Shown here: positions 44,642 through 53,500 of the stretch, one piece after another
Layout of the letters: each line of letters starts with the position of its first letter
Numbering within the stretch: the stretch's first letter is position 1
From: an uncultured Aquimarina sp.
GTDB taxonomy: Bacteria > Bacteroidota > Bacteroidia > Flavobacteriales > Flavobacteriaceae
Direction: 5' to 3'
Length of the DNA stretch: 64,000 nt
Assembly (NCBI RefSeq): GCF_947500065.1
Contig: NZ_CANMQT010000001.1
Coordinates: forward strand, 682,001-746,000
Position numbers and translations under genes: made by a program
The notes under the pieces: model-generated
Databases searched by the model: none
What the model saw: only the letters and a program-made list of their open reading frames with translations
What the model was told of the DNA's origin: nothing

Positions 44642-45070
44642 ATGAAACAGTACCGACCAACATTACTTTATAGCATCAAGATTTTTGGTCTTGTGGTTGG
44701 AGCTGGTTTTTCTGTTTTTATATTCAGTTTATTTCTGGATATCGTTTCATTTTTTGTAGAAAGCTCTCTTTTTGAAAAAATAATATTCATACTCCTTATT
44801 ATTGTATTTATAGGAGCAGCATTCTTAATCATACGATCTAATAATCCTTCGATTAGTTTTAACAAAGATTATATGACTATTGGTCGTCAGGAGATTGCAT
44901 ATGATTTTATCGAAAATTTATACCCTGCTAAAGGAGGTTCTGAACCTTATATTATTACAACTGATGGTGAGAAAATTGATCTTGAAATTTCATGGTTTAG
45001 AAAAAAAGATCGTATAGAAATCGAAAAGATTATTTTAGAAAAGATTCAACCATTTACTAAACAAACTTAG
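44642..45070 (+). CDS. small membrane protein, PH-like C-terminus
   Basis: A 142-residue protein with two membrane helices (about 10-32 and 42-64) and a cytoplasmic beta-rich tail (SISFNKDYMTIGRQEIAYDF, EPYIITTDGEKIDLEISWF) that looks like a minimal PH-type domain. It starts 2 nt after the DUF4286 gene, and rsmA starts directly after its stop. Function unknown. Confidence 0.65.
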   Translation: MKQYRPTLLYSIKIFGLVVGAGFSVFIFSLFLDIVSFFVESSLFEKIIFILLIIVFIGAAFLIIRSNNPSISFNKDYMTIGRQEIAYDFIENLYPAKGGSEPYIITTDGEKIDLEISWFRKKDRIEIEKIILEKIQPFTKQT

Positions 45071-45937
45071 ATGTCCTCCAAATTCAAAAAAAACAAAAAC
45101 CAATCATTCAATACTAAAGGCAGACAAGAAAAAACTGCTGTAAGAGCAAAAAAGCATTTGGGACAACATTTTTTAAAAGATGAGGACATTGCAAGAAAAA
45201 TTGGAGATACACTTACCTTAAACAACTATACCAATGTAATTGAGATCGGTCCTGGTATGGGAGTACTTACAAAATATATATTACAGAAGGATATAAATCT
45301 TATAGCAATGGATTTAGATACTGAATCTATTGAGTACCTAAATACTAATTTTCCTTTAGAGCATCCTGAAATTAGAGATGGTAAAGGAGCTTTTAAAGTA
45401 ATTGAAGCGGACTTTCTTAAGTACGATCTCGACACATTATTTGATAACGAACCATTTGCTATAACAGGCAATTTCCCATATAATATTTCATCTCAAATCG
45501 TTTTTAAAACCTTAGAGAAACGCGCAAGAATTCCTGAATTTACTGGAATGTTTCAGAAAGAAGTTGCTCTCCGTATTTGTGAAAAACCTGGAAGTAAAAC
45601 TTATGGTATTTTATCTGTATTAACTCAAGCATTTTATGAAGCTGAGTATTTATTTACAGTTCCCCCATCTGTTTTTAATCCACCTCCCAAAGTAGATAGT
45701 GGAGTTTTACGATTAATCCGAAAACCCATACAAACGCTTCCTTGTGATGAAAAAAAGTTTTACAAAGTAGTTAAAACGGCTTTTGGACAACGAAGAAAAA
45801 CACTGCGAAATAGCCTTAAGACTTTTCAACTAACAGATGAAATTAAGGCAATGGAAATATTATCAATGCGACCTGAACAATTAAATGTAAATCAGTTTAT
45901 AGAACTAACATTGCTTATTGAAAAATTAGTAAACTAA
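45071..45937 (+). CDS. rsmA: 16S rRNA (adenine-1518/1519-N6)-dimethyltransferase
   Basis: A 288-residue KsgA-type methyltransferase acting late in 30S assembly: [22 protein letters not shown]-binding [16 protein letters not shown], catalytic [32 protein letters not shown], and a C-terminal domain with [12 protein letters not shown]. The basic N-terminal extension (about 25 residues) is normal in this group. The ATG directly follows the previous stop. Confidence 0.96.
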   Translation: MSSKFKKNKNQSFNTKGRQEKTAVRAKKHLGQHFLKDEDIARKIGDTLTLNNYTNVIEIGPGMGVLTKYILQKDINLIAMDLDTESIEYLNTNFPLEHPEIRDGKGAFKVIEADFLKYDLDTLFDNEPFAITGNFPYNISSQIVFKTLEKRARIPEFTGMFQKEVALRICEKPGSKTYGILSVLTQAFYEAEYLFTVPPSVFNPPPKVDSGVLRLIRKPIQTLPCDEKKFYKVVKTAFGQRRKTLRNSLKTFQLTDEIKAMEILSMRPEQLNVNQFIELTLLIEKLVN

Positions 45938-45979
45938 TTTCATTTAACAACAATCTAAACCGCAATTGAATTCTTTGGT

Positions 45980-45987
45980 TATCTTTG
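45980..45987 (+). promoter_or_regulatory. -7 promoter box for mgtE
   Basis: TATCTTTG matches TAnnTTTG, 36 nt before the mgtE ATG. A TTG at 45966-45968 is too close to serve as an ideal -33 element. Confidence 0.45.
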
Positions 45988-46023
45988 TGAGCGTTTGTAC
46001 AGAAATCCATAAATAAGTATTCT

Positions 46024-47385
46024 ATGTCATTCGAGATTTCCAATGAGCTTATCAATCAAGTGAAACACCTCATCAAAGATGAAGGTGATACTCATTTGCA
46101 AGAAATGCTTAGTGAAATCCACTTTGCTGATATTGCAGAAATAATTGAAGAACTTAATCTGTACCAGGCAACATATCTAATCAAATTATTGGATAGCGAA
46201 AAAACTTCTGAAGCTCTTATGGAGCTAGAAGAAGATTTCCGAGAACGTATTCTGGATAACTTATCTGTAAAAGAAATTGCGGAAGAGTTGGAAGAAATGG
46301 ATACGGATGACGCCGCTGATATTATTGCAGAACTTCCGGAGGATCGTGCAGAAGAAGTTATTGCAAAAATTGAAATTGAGGATGAGAAGCTAGCAGAAGA
46401 CATTAAAGAACTGCTTGCCTATGAAGAAGATACTGCTGGTGGACTGATGGCCAAAGAATTGGTAAAAGTAAAAGAAACTTGGACCGTTGCTGGATGTGTC
46501 AGAGAAATGCGCCGCCAGGCCGAAAAAGTAACCAGAGTGCACTCCATTTATGTAGTAGATAAAGAAGAAAGACTAAAAGGTCGTTTATCTTTAAAGGATT
46601 TATTGACTGCTTCAGCAAAATCTCATATTAGCGAAGTATATATTCCTAAAGTAGATGCTGTACATGTTGATACAGAAGGAGAAGAGGTAGCTCGAATTAT
46701 GCAAAAGTATGACCTGGAAGCTATACCTGTAGTTGATAATGACAATGTATTAGTTGGTCGTATTACCATTGATGATATGGTAGATTTCATTAAGGAAGAA
46801 GCTGAAAAAGATTATCAGATGGCAGCAGGTATCTCTCAAGATGTAGAAGCTGATGATAATGTATGGGAGCTCACTAGAGCACGTTTACCGTGGTTAATTT
46901 TAGGACTGTTCGGAGGATTAGGTAGTGTGTTTATTATGGAAGGGTTTGAAGAACTTATGACAAATGAAAAATACAAAAGCCTTTTCTTTTACACACCACT
47001 CATCGCTGCAATGGCAGGTAACGTAGGTGTTCAATCATCCGCTATTATTGTACAAGGTTTAGCTAATGATAATGTAAAAGGAAGTCTTTGGAATCGGTTA
47101 CTAAAAGAAGTTGGACTTAGTTTAATAAACGGAGTAGCTTTAGCACTTTTGGTAATAGTATTTGGGTTTATTATGAATTATGAAATTTCATTTAGCCTAA
47201 CCATTGCAACAGCACTTATGAGCGTAATCATTGTAGCAGCATTAATTGGAACATTTGTGCCTATAATTTTAGACAAAAGAGGTATTGACCCTGCAATCGC
47301 AACAGGACCATTTATAACAACAAGTAATGACATCTTTGGAATTTTCTTGTTCTTTTACATCGCAAAATTAATCCTTAATTTTTAA
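46024..47385 (+). CDS. mgtE: magnesium transporter MgtE
   Basis: A 453-residue Mg2+ channel/transporter: N-terminal acidic MgtE_N superhelix (DTDDAADIIAELPEDRAEEV), two CBS domains (about 135-255; YVVDKEERLKGRLSLKDLL, VVDNDNVLVGRITIDDMVDF) and five C-terminal membrane helices with AAMAGNVGVQSSAI and GPFITTSNDIFGI. Mg2+ binding at the cytosolic domains gates the pore. Full length. Confidence 0.95.
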   Translation: MSFEISNELINQVKHLIKDEGDTHLQEMLSEIHFADIAEIIEELNLYQATYLIKLLDSEKTSEALMELEEDFRERILDNLSVKEIAEELEEMDTDDAADIIAELPEDRAEEVIAKIEIEDEKLAEDIKELLAYEEDTAGGLMAKELVKVKETWTVAGCVREMRRQAEKVTRVHSIYVVDKEERLKGRLSLKDLLTASAKSHISEVYIPKVDAVHVDTEGEEVARIMQKYDLEAIPVVDNDNVLVGRITIDDMVDFIKEEAEKDYQMAAGISQDVEADDNVWELTRARLPWLILGLFGGLGSVFIMEGFEELMTNEKYKSLFFYTPLIAAMAGNVGVQSSAIIVQGLANDNVKGSLWNRLLKEVGLSLINGVALALLVIVFGFIMNYEISFSLTIATALMSVIIVAALIGTFVPIILDKRGIDPAIATGPFITTSNDIFGIFLFFYIAKLILNF

Positions 47386-47401
47386 TAAAAAGTAAACTAA
47401 A

Positions 47402-47471
47402 AAATTATCCAAGATGGTTTAGAAGTTCATATGGCTTAATGCCATAACATCTTAATCACCTTGGATAATTT
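47402..47471. repeat. 70-nt imperfect palindrome between mgtE and leader peptide gene
   Basis: The outer arms AAATTATCCAAG/CTTGGATAATTT (12 bp, perfect) enclose a second, bulged pairing and an apical hairpin ATGGC-TTAAT-GCCAT. The whole can fold into one long hairpin on either strand. It has no clear U-tract. It may terminate convergent transcription or be a MITE-like remnant. Confidence 0.6.
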
Positions 47472-47519
47472 GGATACATATTAATTAAAAGAATTGTCTT
47501 TTAGATACTTATAAAATAT

Positions 47520-47711
47520 CTAAAAAGTTTCTTCACAAGTATACACTTGTGGACAAGCAATATAAGAATTACAATAAAAAGGTCCCGTTACGGATCCACT
47601 ACAGGAACATCCGCATAAAGAAAGATCTACTCCTGCCTTTCCTTTGATTGTACTTTGATGCTCTCGAGATAGTATTGTTACTCCGTCGATGTTTAAAAGA
47701 TTTGTTTTCAT
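47520..47711 (-). CDS. Cys-rich leader peptide, bacteriocin/RiPP-like
   Basis: A 63-residue peptide: leader MKTNLLNIDGVTILSREHQS ending TIKGKAG, then a core with six Cys (LSLCGCSCSGS, PFYCNSY, IACPQV, YTCEETF). The leader resembles the others in the window (L-L-N ... L-S-x-x-x-Q-x-x-I-x-G), though its Gly motif is GKAG rather than GG and its upstream region lacks the shared inverted repeat. No maturation genes nearby. Confidence 0.6.
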   Translation of the reverse strand: MKTNLLNIDGVTILSREHQSTIKGKAGVDLSLCGCSCSGSVTGPFYCNSYIACPQVYTCEETF

Positions 47712-47831
47712 GTATTATCTATTTTAAGTTAGTTTTATAAATTTATTATATCCCAGCATTGTTTAAAATGTTTTTAACGTTTTTATAAAATCATTTAGAG
47801 TATCTTCTCAAAAAAAATAGCATTCCACACC

Positions 47832-48227
47832 ATGAACTCCAAAGTATTCCAAACCCATATTACTGTACCAAAATCAGCAATTGATGACATGAATCACGTT
47901 AATAATGTTATGTATCTTCAATGGGTTCAGGAAATTGCCAAAAAACACTGGGAAACTAAAACAAATCAAGAAATAAGGAATACGTACGTTTGGGTAGTAT
48001 TGAATCATTATATAGAATATCACAGTCCAGCTCTTGAAAATGATGAATTAACCTTGCAAACGTGGATTGATCATCATCATGGAGCCAAAAGCGAACGACA
48101 CACCAAAATTATAAACACTTCTACCCAAAAAACACTAGTTACTGCTAAAACCATGTGGTGTTTACTCTATAAAGAAACGTTAAGACCCACCAGAATCAAT
48201 AAAGAAATAAGTACCTTGTTTTTATAA
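47832..48227 (+). CDS. acyl-CoA thioesterase, hotdog fold (4HBT type)
   Basis: A 131-residue hotdog-fold protein: the DDMNHVNNVMYLQWVQEIAK motif carries the catalytic Asp region of 4-hydroxybenzoyl-CoA thioesterase-like enzymes. It probably hydrolyses acyl-CoA thioesters; the substrate cannot be read. It is 15 nt upstream of the cupin gene, in the same direction. Confidence 0.85.
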   Translation: MNSKVFQTHITVPKSAIDDMNHVNNVMYLQWVQEIAKKHWETKTNQEIRNTYVWVVLNHYIEYHSPALENDELTLQTWIDHHHGAKSERHTKIINTSTQKTLVTAKTMWCLLYKETLRPTRINKEISTLFL

Positions 48228-48242
48228 ATTTAAGTTGAAAAC

Positions 48243-48608
48243 ATGGAAGCAATTAATATTAAGGATAAACTTTCAAAATTTGATAAGCAATGGCATCCAC
48301 ATCGCATAGCGATGGTGGATAATAACCAGGTATATCTGGCAAAACTAAGCGGTGATTTTATTTGGCATAAACATGATGAAGAAGATGAGCTTTTTCAGGT
48401 AGTAAAAGGAACACTTTATATGAAATTCAGGGAGAAAACCGTAAAGGTTCAAGCTGGAGAAATTATTGTTGTCCCAAAAGGAGTAGAACATTGCCCATCT
48501 ACTAAAGATGGAGAAGAGGTTCATGTACTATTATTCGAAAAAGCAAGTACTAAACATACCGGAGAAACAGAAAGTGAAAGAACCGTTTCTCAATATATTG
48601 ATCTCTAA
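48243..48608 (+). CDS. cupin domain protein
   Basis: A 121-residue single cupin: motif 1 FIWHKHDEEDELFQVVKG (metal-binding His/Glu), motif 2 GEIIVVPKGVEHCP. Probably a metal-binding beta-barrel; enzyme or sensor role unknown. Likely co-transcribed with the thioesterase. Confidence 0.88.
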   Translation: MEAINIKDKLSKFDKQWHPHRIAMVDNNQVYLAKLSGDFIWHKHDEEDELFQVVKGTLYMKFREKTVKVQAGEIIVVPKGVEHCPSTKDGEEVHVLLFEKASTKHTGETESERTVSQYIDL

Positions 48609-48688
48609 TAACCTTTTAACTCAGAAAATCCCAACTTCTTACGTTTTATGGTTAGTTGATTTTTAGACATTAAGACGAAATCTATAAC

Positions 48689-49780
48689 ATGAGTCTGAAT
48701 AGAAGAACCTTTATAAAAAACACCGCTCTTTTACTGGGAAGTAGTCTACTTCCATATACTAACTTATATTCAAATTCAAGCAAGAAACAATTAGGAGTAT
48801 GTTTAGTTGCATTAGGTAATTACAGTAGCACTATACTGGCCCCAGCATTACAATTAACGCAACATTGTAGATTAACCGGGATAGTTACCGGAACGCCTTC
48901 TAAAATACCTGTTTGGCAAAAAAAATATGGTATCCCGGATAAAAATGTATACAGCTACGATACTATGGATCGTATTGCAAATAATCCAGATATTGACGTT
49001 TTGTATATTGTACTCCCAACAGGTTTACATGCCAAGTATGCAATCAAAGCAGCCAATACCGGAAAACACGTTTGGTGTGAAAAACCAATGGCAAAAACAG
49101 AAGAAGAATGCCTCTCTATTATAAAAGCTTGTCATAAAAATAAGGTGAAACTTTCTATAGGGTATAGAATGCAACACGAACCAAATACTCAGCAAATTAT
49201 AAAATGGGCAACTACCAAACCTTATGGAAATATAAAAACAGTGAATGCTGAAATAGGCTATAATGTAAGAAATCCAGCAAAAAGCTGGAGACTGAATTCA
49301 GAATTAGGCGGAGGAACTATGTATGATCTAGGTGTATATGCCTTAAATGCTGCCAGATATGCCACTGGAGAAGAGCCTGTATCAGTCATAGCGGAACAGA
49401 TGACTACTAGGCCTAAAATATTTACCGAAACTGATGAGACAACACATTTTACATTAAAATTCCCGTCAGGAATAATAGCTCAAGGAAAAACTAGTGTAGG
49501 ACATGACATGCATCAACTACGCATAGATAGTGATAATGGATGGTATCGTTTACAACCTTTCTCTATGTATTCTGGCGTACAAGGAGAGACGAGCGATGGA
49601 AAATTGCTTAATGTTTATATAGAAAATCAACAAGCCAAACAAATGGATGATGATGCTCTGTCAATACTAAACAATACTGATGTCCTTGTCCCTGGCGAAG
49701 AAGGCATGAAAGATATCAGAATTGTAGAAGCTATTTATAAATCTGCTAAAAATAAAAGTATAATTAATTTGAGGTCGTAA
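48689..49780 (+). CDS. Gfo/Idh/MocA family oxidoreductase, Tat-exported
   Basis: A 363-residue NAD(P)-dependent oxidoreductase. The N-terminus has a twin-arginine signal (SLNRRTFIKNTALLLGSSLL), so it should be exported folded with its cofactor. Rossmann part: LGVCLVALGNYSSTILAPAL, then VLYIVLPTGLHAKYAI and the catalytic-type CEKPMAK. C-terminal domain: GGGTMYDLGVYALNAARYAT. By family it may act on a sugar or glycan (glucose-fructose oxidoreductase-like). Confidence 0.9.
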   Translation: MSLNRRTFIKNTALLLGSSLLPYTNLYSNSSKKQLGVCLVALGNYSSTILAPALQLTQHCRLTGIVTGTPSKIPVWQKKYGIPDKNVYSYDTMDRIANNPDIDVLYIVLPTGLHAKYAIKAANTGKHVWCEKPMAKTEEECLSIIKACHKNKVKLSIGYRMQHEPNTQQIIKWATTKPYGNIKTVNAEIGYNVRNPAKSWRLNSELGGGTMYDLGVYALNAARYATGEEPVSVIAEQMTTRPKIFTETDETTHFTLKFPSGIIAQGKTSVGHDMHQLRIDSDNGWYRLQPFSMYSGVQGETSDGKLLNVYIENQQAKQMDDDALSILNNTDVLVPGEEGMKDIRIVEAIYKSAKNKSIINLRS

Positions 49781-49839
49781 AAGGTATTATTATTCATTAG
49801 ACTTAATAAATTAACTAATTACTAAACACCCTATAGGAA

Positions 49840-50274
49840 CTATAATTCATCCTTACACGATCGCACAGATTCATAAAAAAGACGATAATCTGTCGTTGTT
49901 ACTACTTCTCCTTTAGTACTTAATCTAACTGTACCATTTTTTGCAATTTCACTATAAGGAACTTGTTTTTTTGCATATCCTTTATAAACGAATTCGAAAT
50001 AGCTGTCCGCTTTCATTTTACTAGGGTTGACTAAAAAATCAAATAATCCATCTTCGTCCGTATACGCTTTCATACAAGTATTCTCATCCACCACTAGTTT
50101 TACTGCAACATACTCAACTTTCTTTTTTCTTTTACCTAATACTTTACCTGTAAGTAATTCATCTTCTGTAATTGTTTCGATATCTTCATTTCCACTTAAA
50201 GTCTCGCTTTTTTGCTGAGACTTGCAAGAAATAAGTAGACTACCAACAAATAATAATAGTAATATTGATCTCAT
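49840..50274 (-). CDS. predicted lipoprotein, carboxypeptidase-regulatory-like
   Basis: A 144-residue lipoprotein: signal MRSILLLLFVGSLLISC with lipobox LISC, then a small beta-sandwich-like domain (LTGKVLGKRKKKVEYVAVKL, CMKAYTDEDGLFDFLV, FVYKGYAKKQVPYSE) with the 'later-detail' pattern of carboxypeptidase regulatory-like domains. Function unknown. Confidence 0.7.
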   Translation of the reverse strand: MRSILLLLFVGSLLISCKSQQKSETLSGNEDIETITEDELLTGKVLGKRKKKVEYVAVKLVVDENTCMKAYTDEDGLFDFLVNPSKMKADSYFEFVYKGYAKKQVPYSEIAKNGTVRLSTKGEVVTTTDYRLFYESVRSCKDEL

Positions 50275-50453
50275 AGTATTTTAATTTTGGGTTTTGTTTA
50301 TACTAATTTAGTAGGTTTAATTTGGTTGTTTTTATAATTCTCAGTCAATTTACAAAATAAAACTACTTGTTTCACATAACCTTAGTAGTGTTTTTTTATA
50401 ATACCAAGCTATATGATTTTACTTTGACCAAAACTTAAATAAATATACCAAAA
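50275..50453. other. intergenic, nothing recognised
   Basis: AT-rich spacer upstream of the lipoprotein gene; it must hold that gene's promoter, but I see no clear TAnnTTTG box. Confidence 0.4.
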
Positions 50454-50541
50454 AAAACCACCCAATTCCTTGAGTGGCTTATATAGTTGTATATCTATAA
50501 CATATTACAGCCCCTTAGCTCTGTAATTGGATTTACAACTT
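50454..50541 (-). ncRNA. structured 3' element, copy A (with terminator)
   Basis: About 88 nt, 52 nt downstream of the 1853-residue protein gene. On the minus strand: GTTGTA...TACAAC outer stem, inner stem ATTACAG/CTGTAAT with loop AGCTAAGGGG, an identical 19-nt linker (ACTATATAAGCCACTCAAG begins it), then a terminator stem CCACTCAA/TTGGGTGG followed by T8. Aligns with copy B (58043-58134) at roughly 80 percent identity by eye. The type label is tentative: it may simply be a conserved 3' UTR. Confidence 0.55.
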
Positions 50542-50592
50542 TTCTTAAGAACATTTCATCTAAATAAGATTACTGATCATATATATCCTATT

Positions 50593-53500
50593 TTATTTGG
50601 TTTTCTTTGCTGATAAGATTTTCATCTTTTCTAAAAGTAAAATATCCTGTTCGATTCTCTTTGTAGTCACCTCTTCTGGTAGTTGCTCTGTAATAGTAAA
50701 TCCATAAAACTGGATAAACGTATTGATCGGATGGTTCAGAATATTATCTCTCACCAAATTCGCATCATTATTGGATCCAATAATTTGAGTGCCTCCACTA
50801 AGATTGACATCGGCATTATTATATCCTGTAACATTAAATCCATAAAACTGAATCGCTTGGTTGATTGGATCATTAAGAATCACATCTCGGATGGTATTGG
50901 TATCATTAGGATTTCCGATGAGGCTTATGTTTCCATCTCCATTACTATCTCCTGCCCACATTGCTGATACACCTACTGGCATACCATAACTACTCTGAGC
51001 ATTATTGCCATAGGTAGTAACACTACCATCTGTATAATCTACGGTAGTCGCTGATTGCGATAGCATTACGGCACTATCAGTCATAACACCCAAGTGATTT
51101 CGGTGTTTGACAACTACATAATAATTAGCTGCCGAAGCTGAGAAATATATAGGTGATACTCCATCTGTATGTACGACATCTCCATCACGCTGTAACAAAG
51201 CAGATCTCGAAGCGATTACCGAAGTATTATCTGCCGAATCTCTGAGTTCTAACCAAACCCAATCCACAATCGCATTATCTCCTGTGATATTAAACACTGC
51301 CGAATTACAGATTAAGCCATCTGTATATGGACTTGTTGTTGGAATATATCCTGCTATGCGTAAATCATCTCTCATTAAACTTTCTTCGCCTGTATTAGGG
51401 TTTAAGGCTGCTCCTTGTAAGAAAACTTTAATATTGATCGCTGCATTACAATTATCCAATATATCCTGTACACTATCCCAAGCAGTTGCATTAGCTCCTA
51501 CAAATGATAAGGTGGTTGCACCATCTCCAATAGTAACGTAATCATATAAACCACATAGATTAGTTATACCTAGTTCCTGATTCTGGATAATCAAATTAGA
51601 ATTTACATTTCTTAGTGCATAGAGATTGATACTTTGTAAACTATTATTATTTCTAATGGTAGAGTCACTTCCTCCTGTGAGAGAAACTAAATTTTGTAAG
51701 GCATCAATTTCTACCAGATTTTTATTAAAACTAATTCCAAGAGCACCAATAGCAGTTAATGATTCTAAGAAAGAATTATCAAATGTTGTGATTAATTCAT
51801 TTTCGGCAATATTTAATGAATTTATTGAAGTAATCGCTAAATTAGGGAATCCCTCCAGATTAGGTACCAAATCACAATCTGATATGTTGAAACCACCCAA
51901 AGATGTTAAATTATCCATTCCTTGAACATTATTAAGAACGGTCATATCGGTTAAAGAAAGGTTTCCTCCAATACTAGTAACACTTGATAAAAATGATAAA
52001 TCAGTCACAGCCATATCATGAAATAGTGCACCACCACTTATGGTACTTAACACGGTTGCTGTTATGGAGTTCAGTGATGGAGAATTATCTATAGAAAAAT
52101 TGTTTTCAATACTTGTTAGTTTTGGAAGTGTAAGCGTAGTTAAGGCAACGCAACTGCCTACAAAAAGCCCGTTAGTAACCGTTAATAACTCTGGGGCGTT
52201 TATAGATTGTAAACCATACATATCAGCAATTCGAAAAGTTCCTGTACTTTCCAGAAGCGATAACGTAAGACTGGTCATTGCAGAACCATTATTATTCATT
52301 CTAAATTCACCACTTACCTGGGTTAATTTTGGAACAGAAATAGCACTTAGAGATCCATTAAATGTTACGACAAAACTTGAACTCATAGTTTGCAATTCAT
52401 CAAAAGTAATCGTTGACAACATCGAATTATTAGTAATCGTTATGCTTGAAATTTCAGCTATTTGATCAAAAATTGAAATTTCTGTTAATTGATCCAGGTT
52501 GTTGACTTCAAAATTTCCTCCAAGACTCGTAACATTAGAAAAAGCAGTTACAGAAGTCGTATTGGTCATATCTTTTAAAGTGAAATTTCCTCCAATGGTG
52601 GTTAGTGAAGCAAACCCAGAAAGATCATCTACAATGTTCCCTTCCAGGTGCAAATCTCCTGAAATAGTATGAAGATTGGAGAATCCAGATACATCTGTAA
52701 TAGTTCCGTTAATCGTTACATCTCCTTCAATAATTCCACAAGATCCAAGAGTCGTCGTTACAAAAGTGTCTACTTCGGCTTGCGTAGTCAACGTAACGCC
52801 ACCTGTAACCACGCAATCACAACTACCAGAAATATTGTTGTCCGCCGCATCGATCCAGTTACTAGTAGCTCCAGTTAACGCAAAGTTAGTAAGTGTTCCG
52901 TTGTAGTTATTTCCAGAACCATCAGCTAATGTTGTTAGACCACTATTATCAGCTGCTGCAATACCTGTGTTAAAGTTATAACTGGCCACTAAACTGGTTT
53001 GTGACATGTCTGTCGTACAGCCGTTTAATTGACCAACTTCAAATTCACTTAACGTTTTTGTCCAGATACGTAACTCGTCTAACTGCCCATCAAAATATCC
53101 TCCTGTATCCCCACTAGGCGAATCTGCTGCTGCAAATCCCAGTTGTATATCTGCTGTGGTCGTGGTAGCTGTAGCAGTTCCATTCCATCCAGTTGATCTG
53201 GCCAAAGTGCCATCAATATAACATCTGGCATTTCCAGAGTCCAAAGCAACTGCTACGTGATGCCAGTTACCATCATTTACCGAAGTTGCAGGGCTCAATA
53301 ACCTTGTAACATAATTTGAAGCACTGGCATAGTAATAAAATTCTATTCTTCCACCATCTAGGTTAATACGCCATCCACTATTTCCATCTGGGGTAAACTT
53401 ATTGATGACTCCTCCTAATCCATCAGTAGTTTTGATCCAAAAATCTACAGAGAAATTCAAACTATTTTGTGAAGTATTATGTGGAATGGTCACCAAATCA

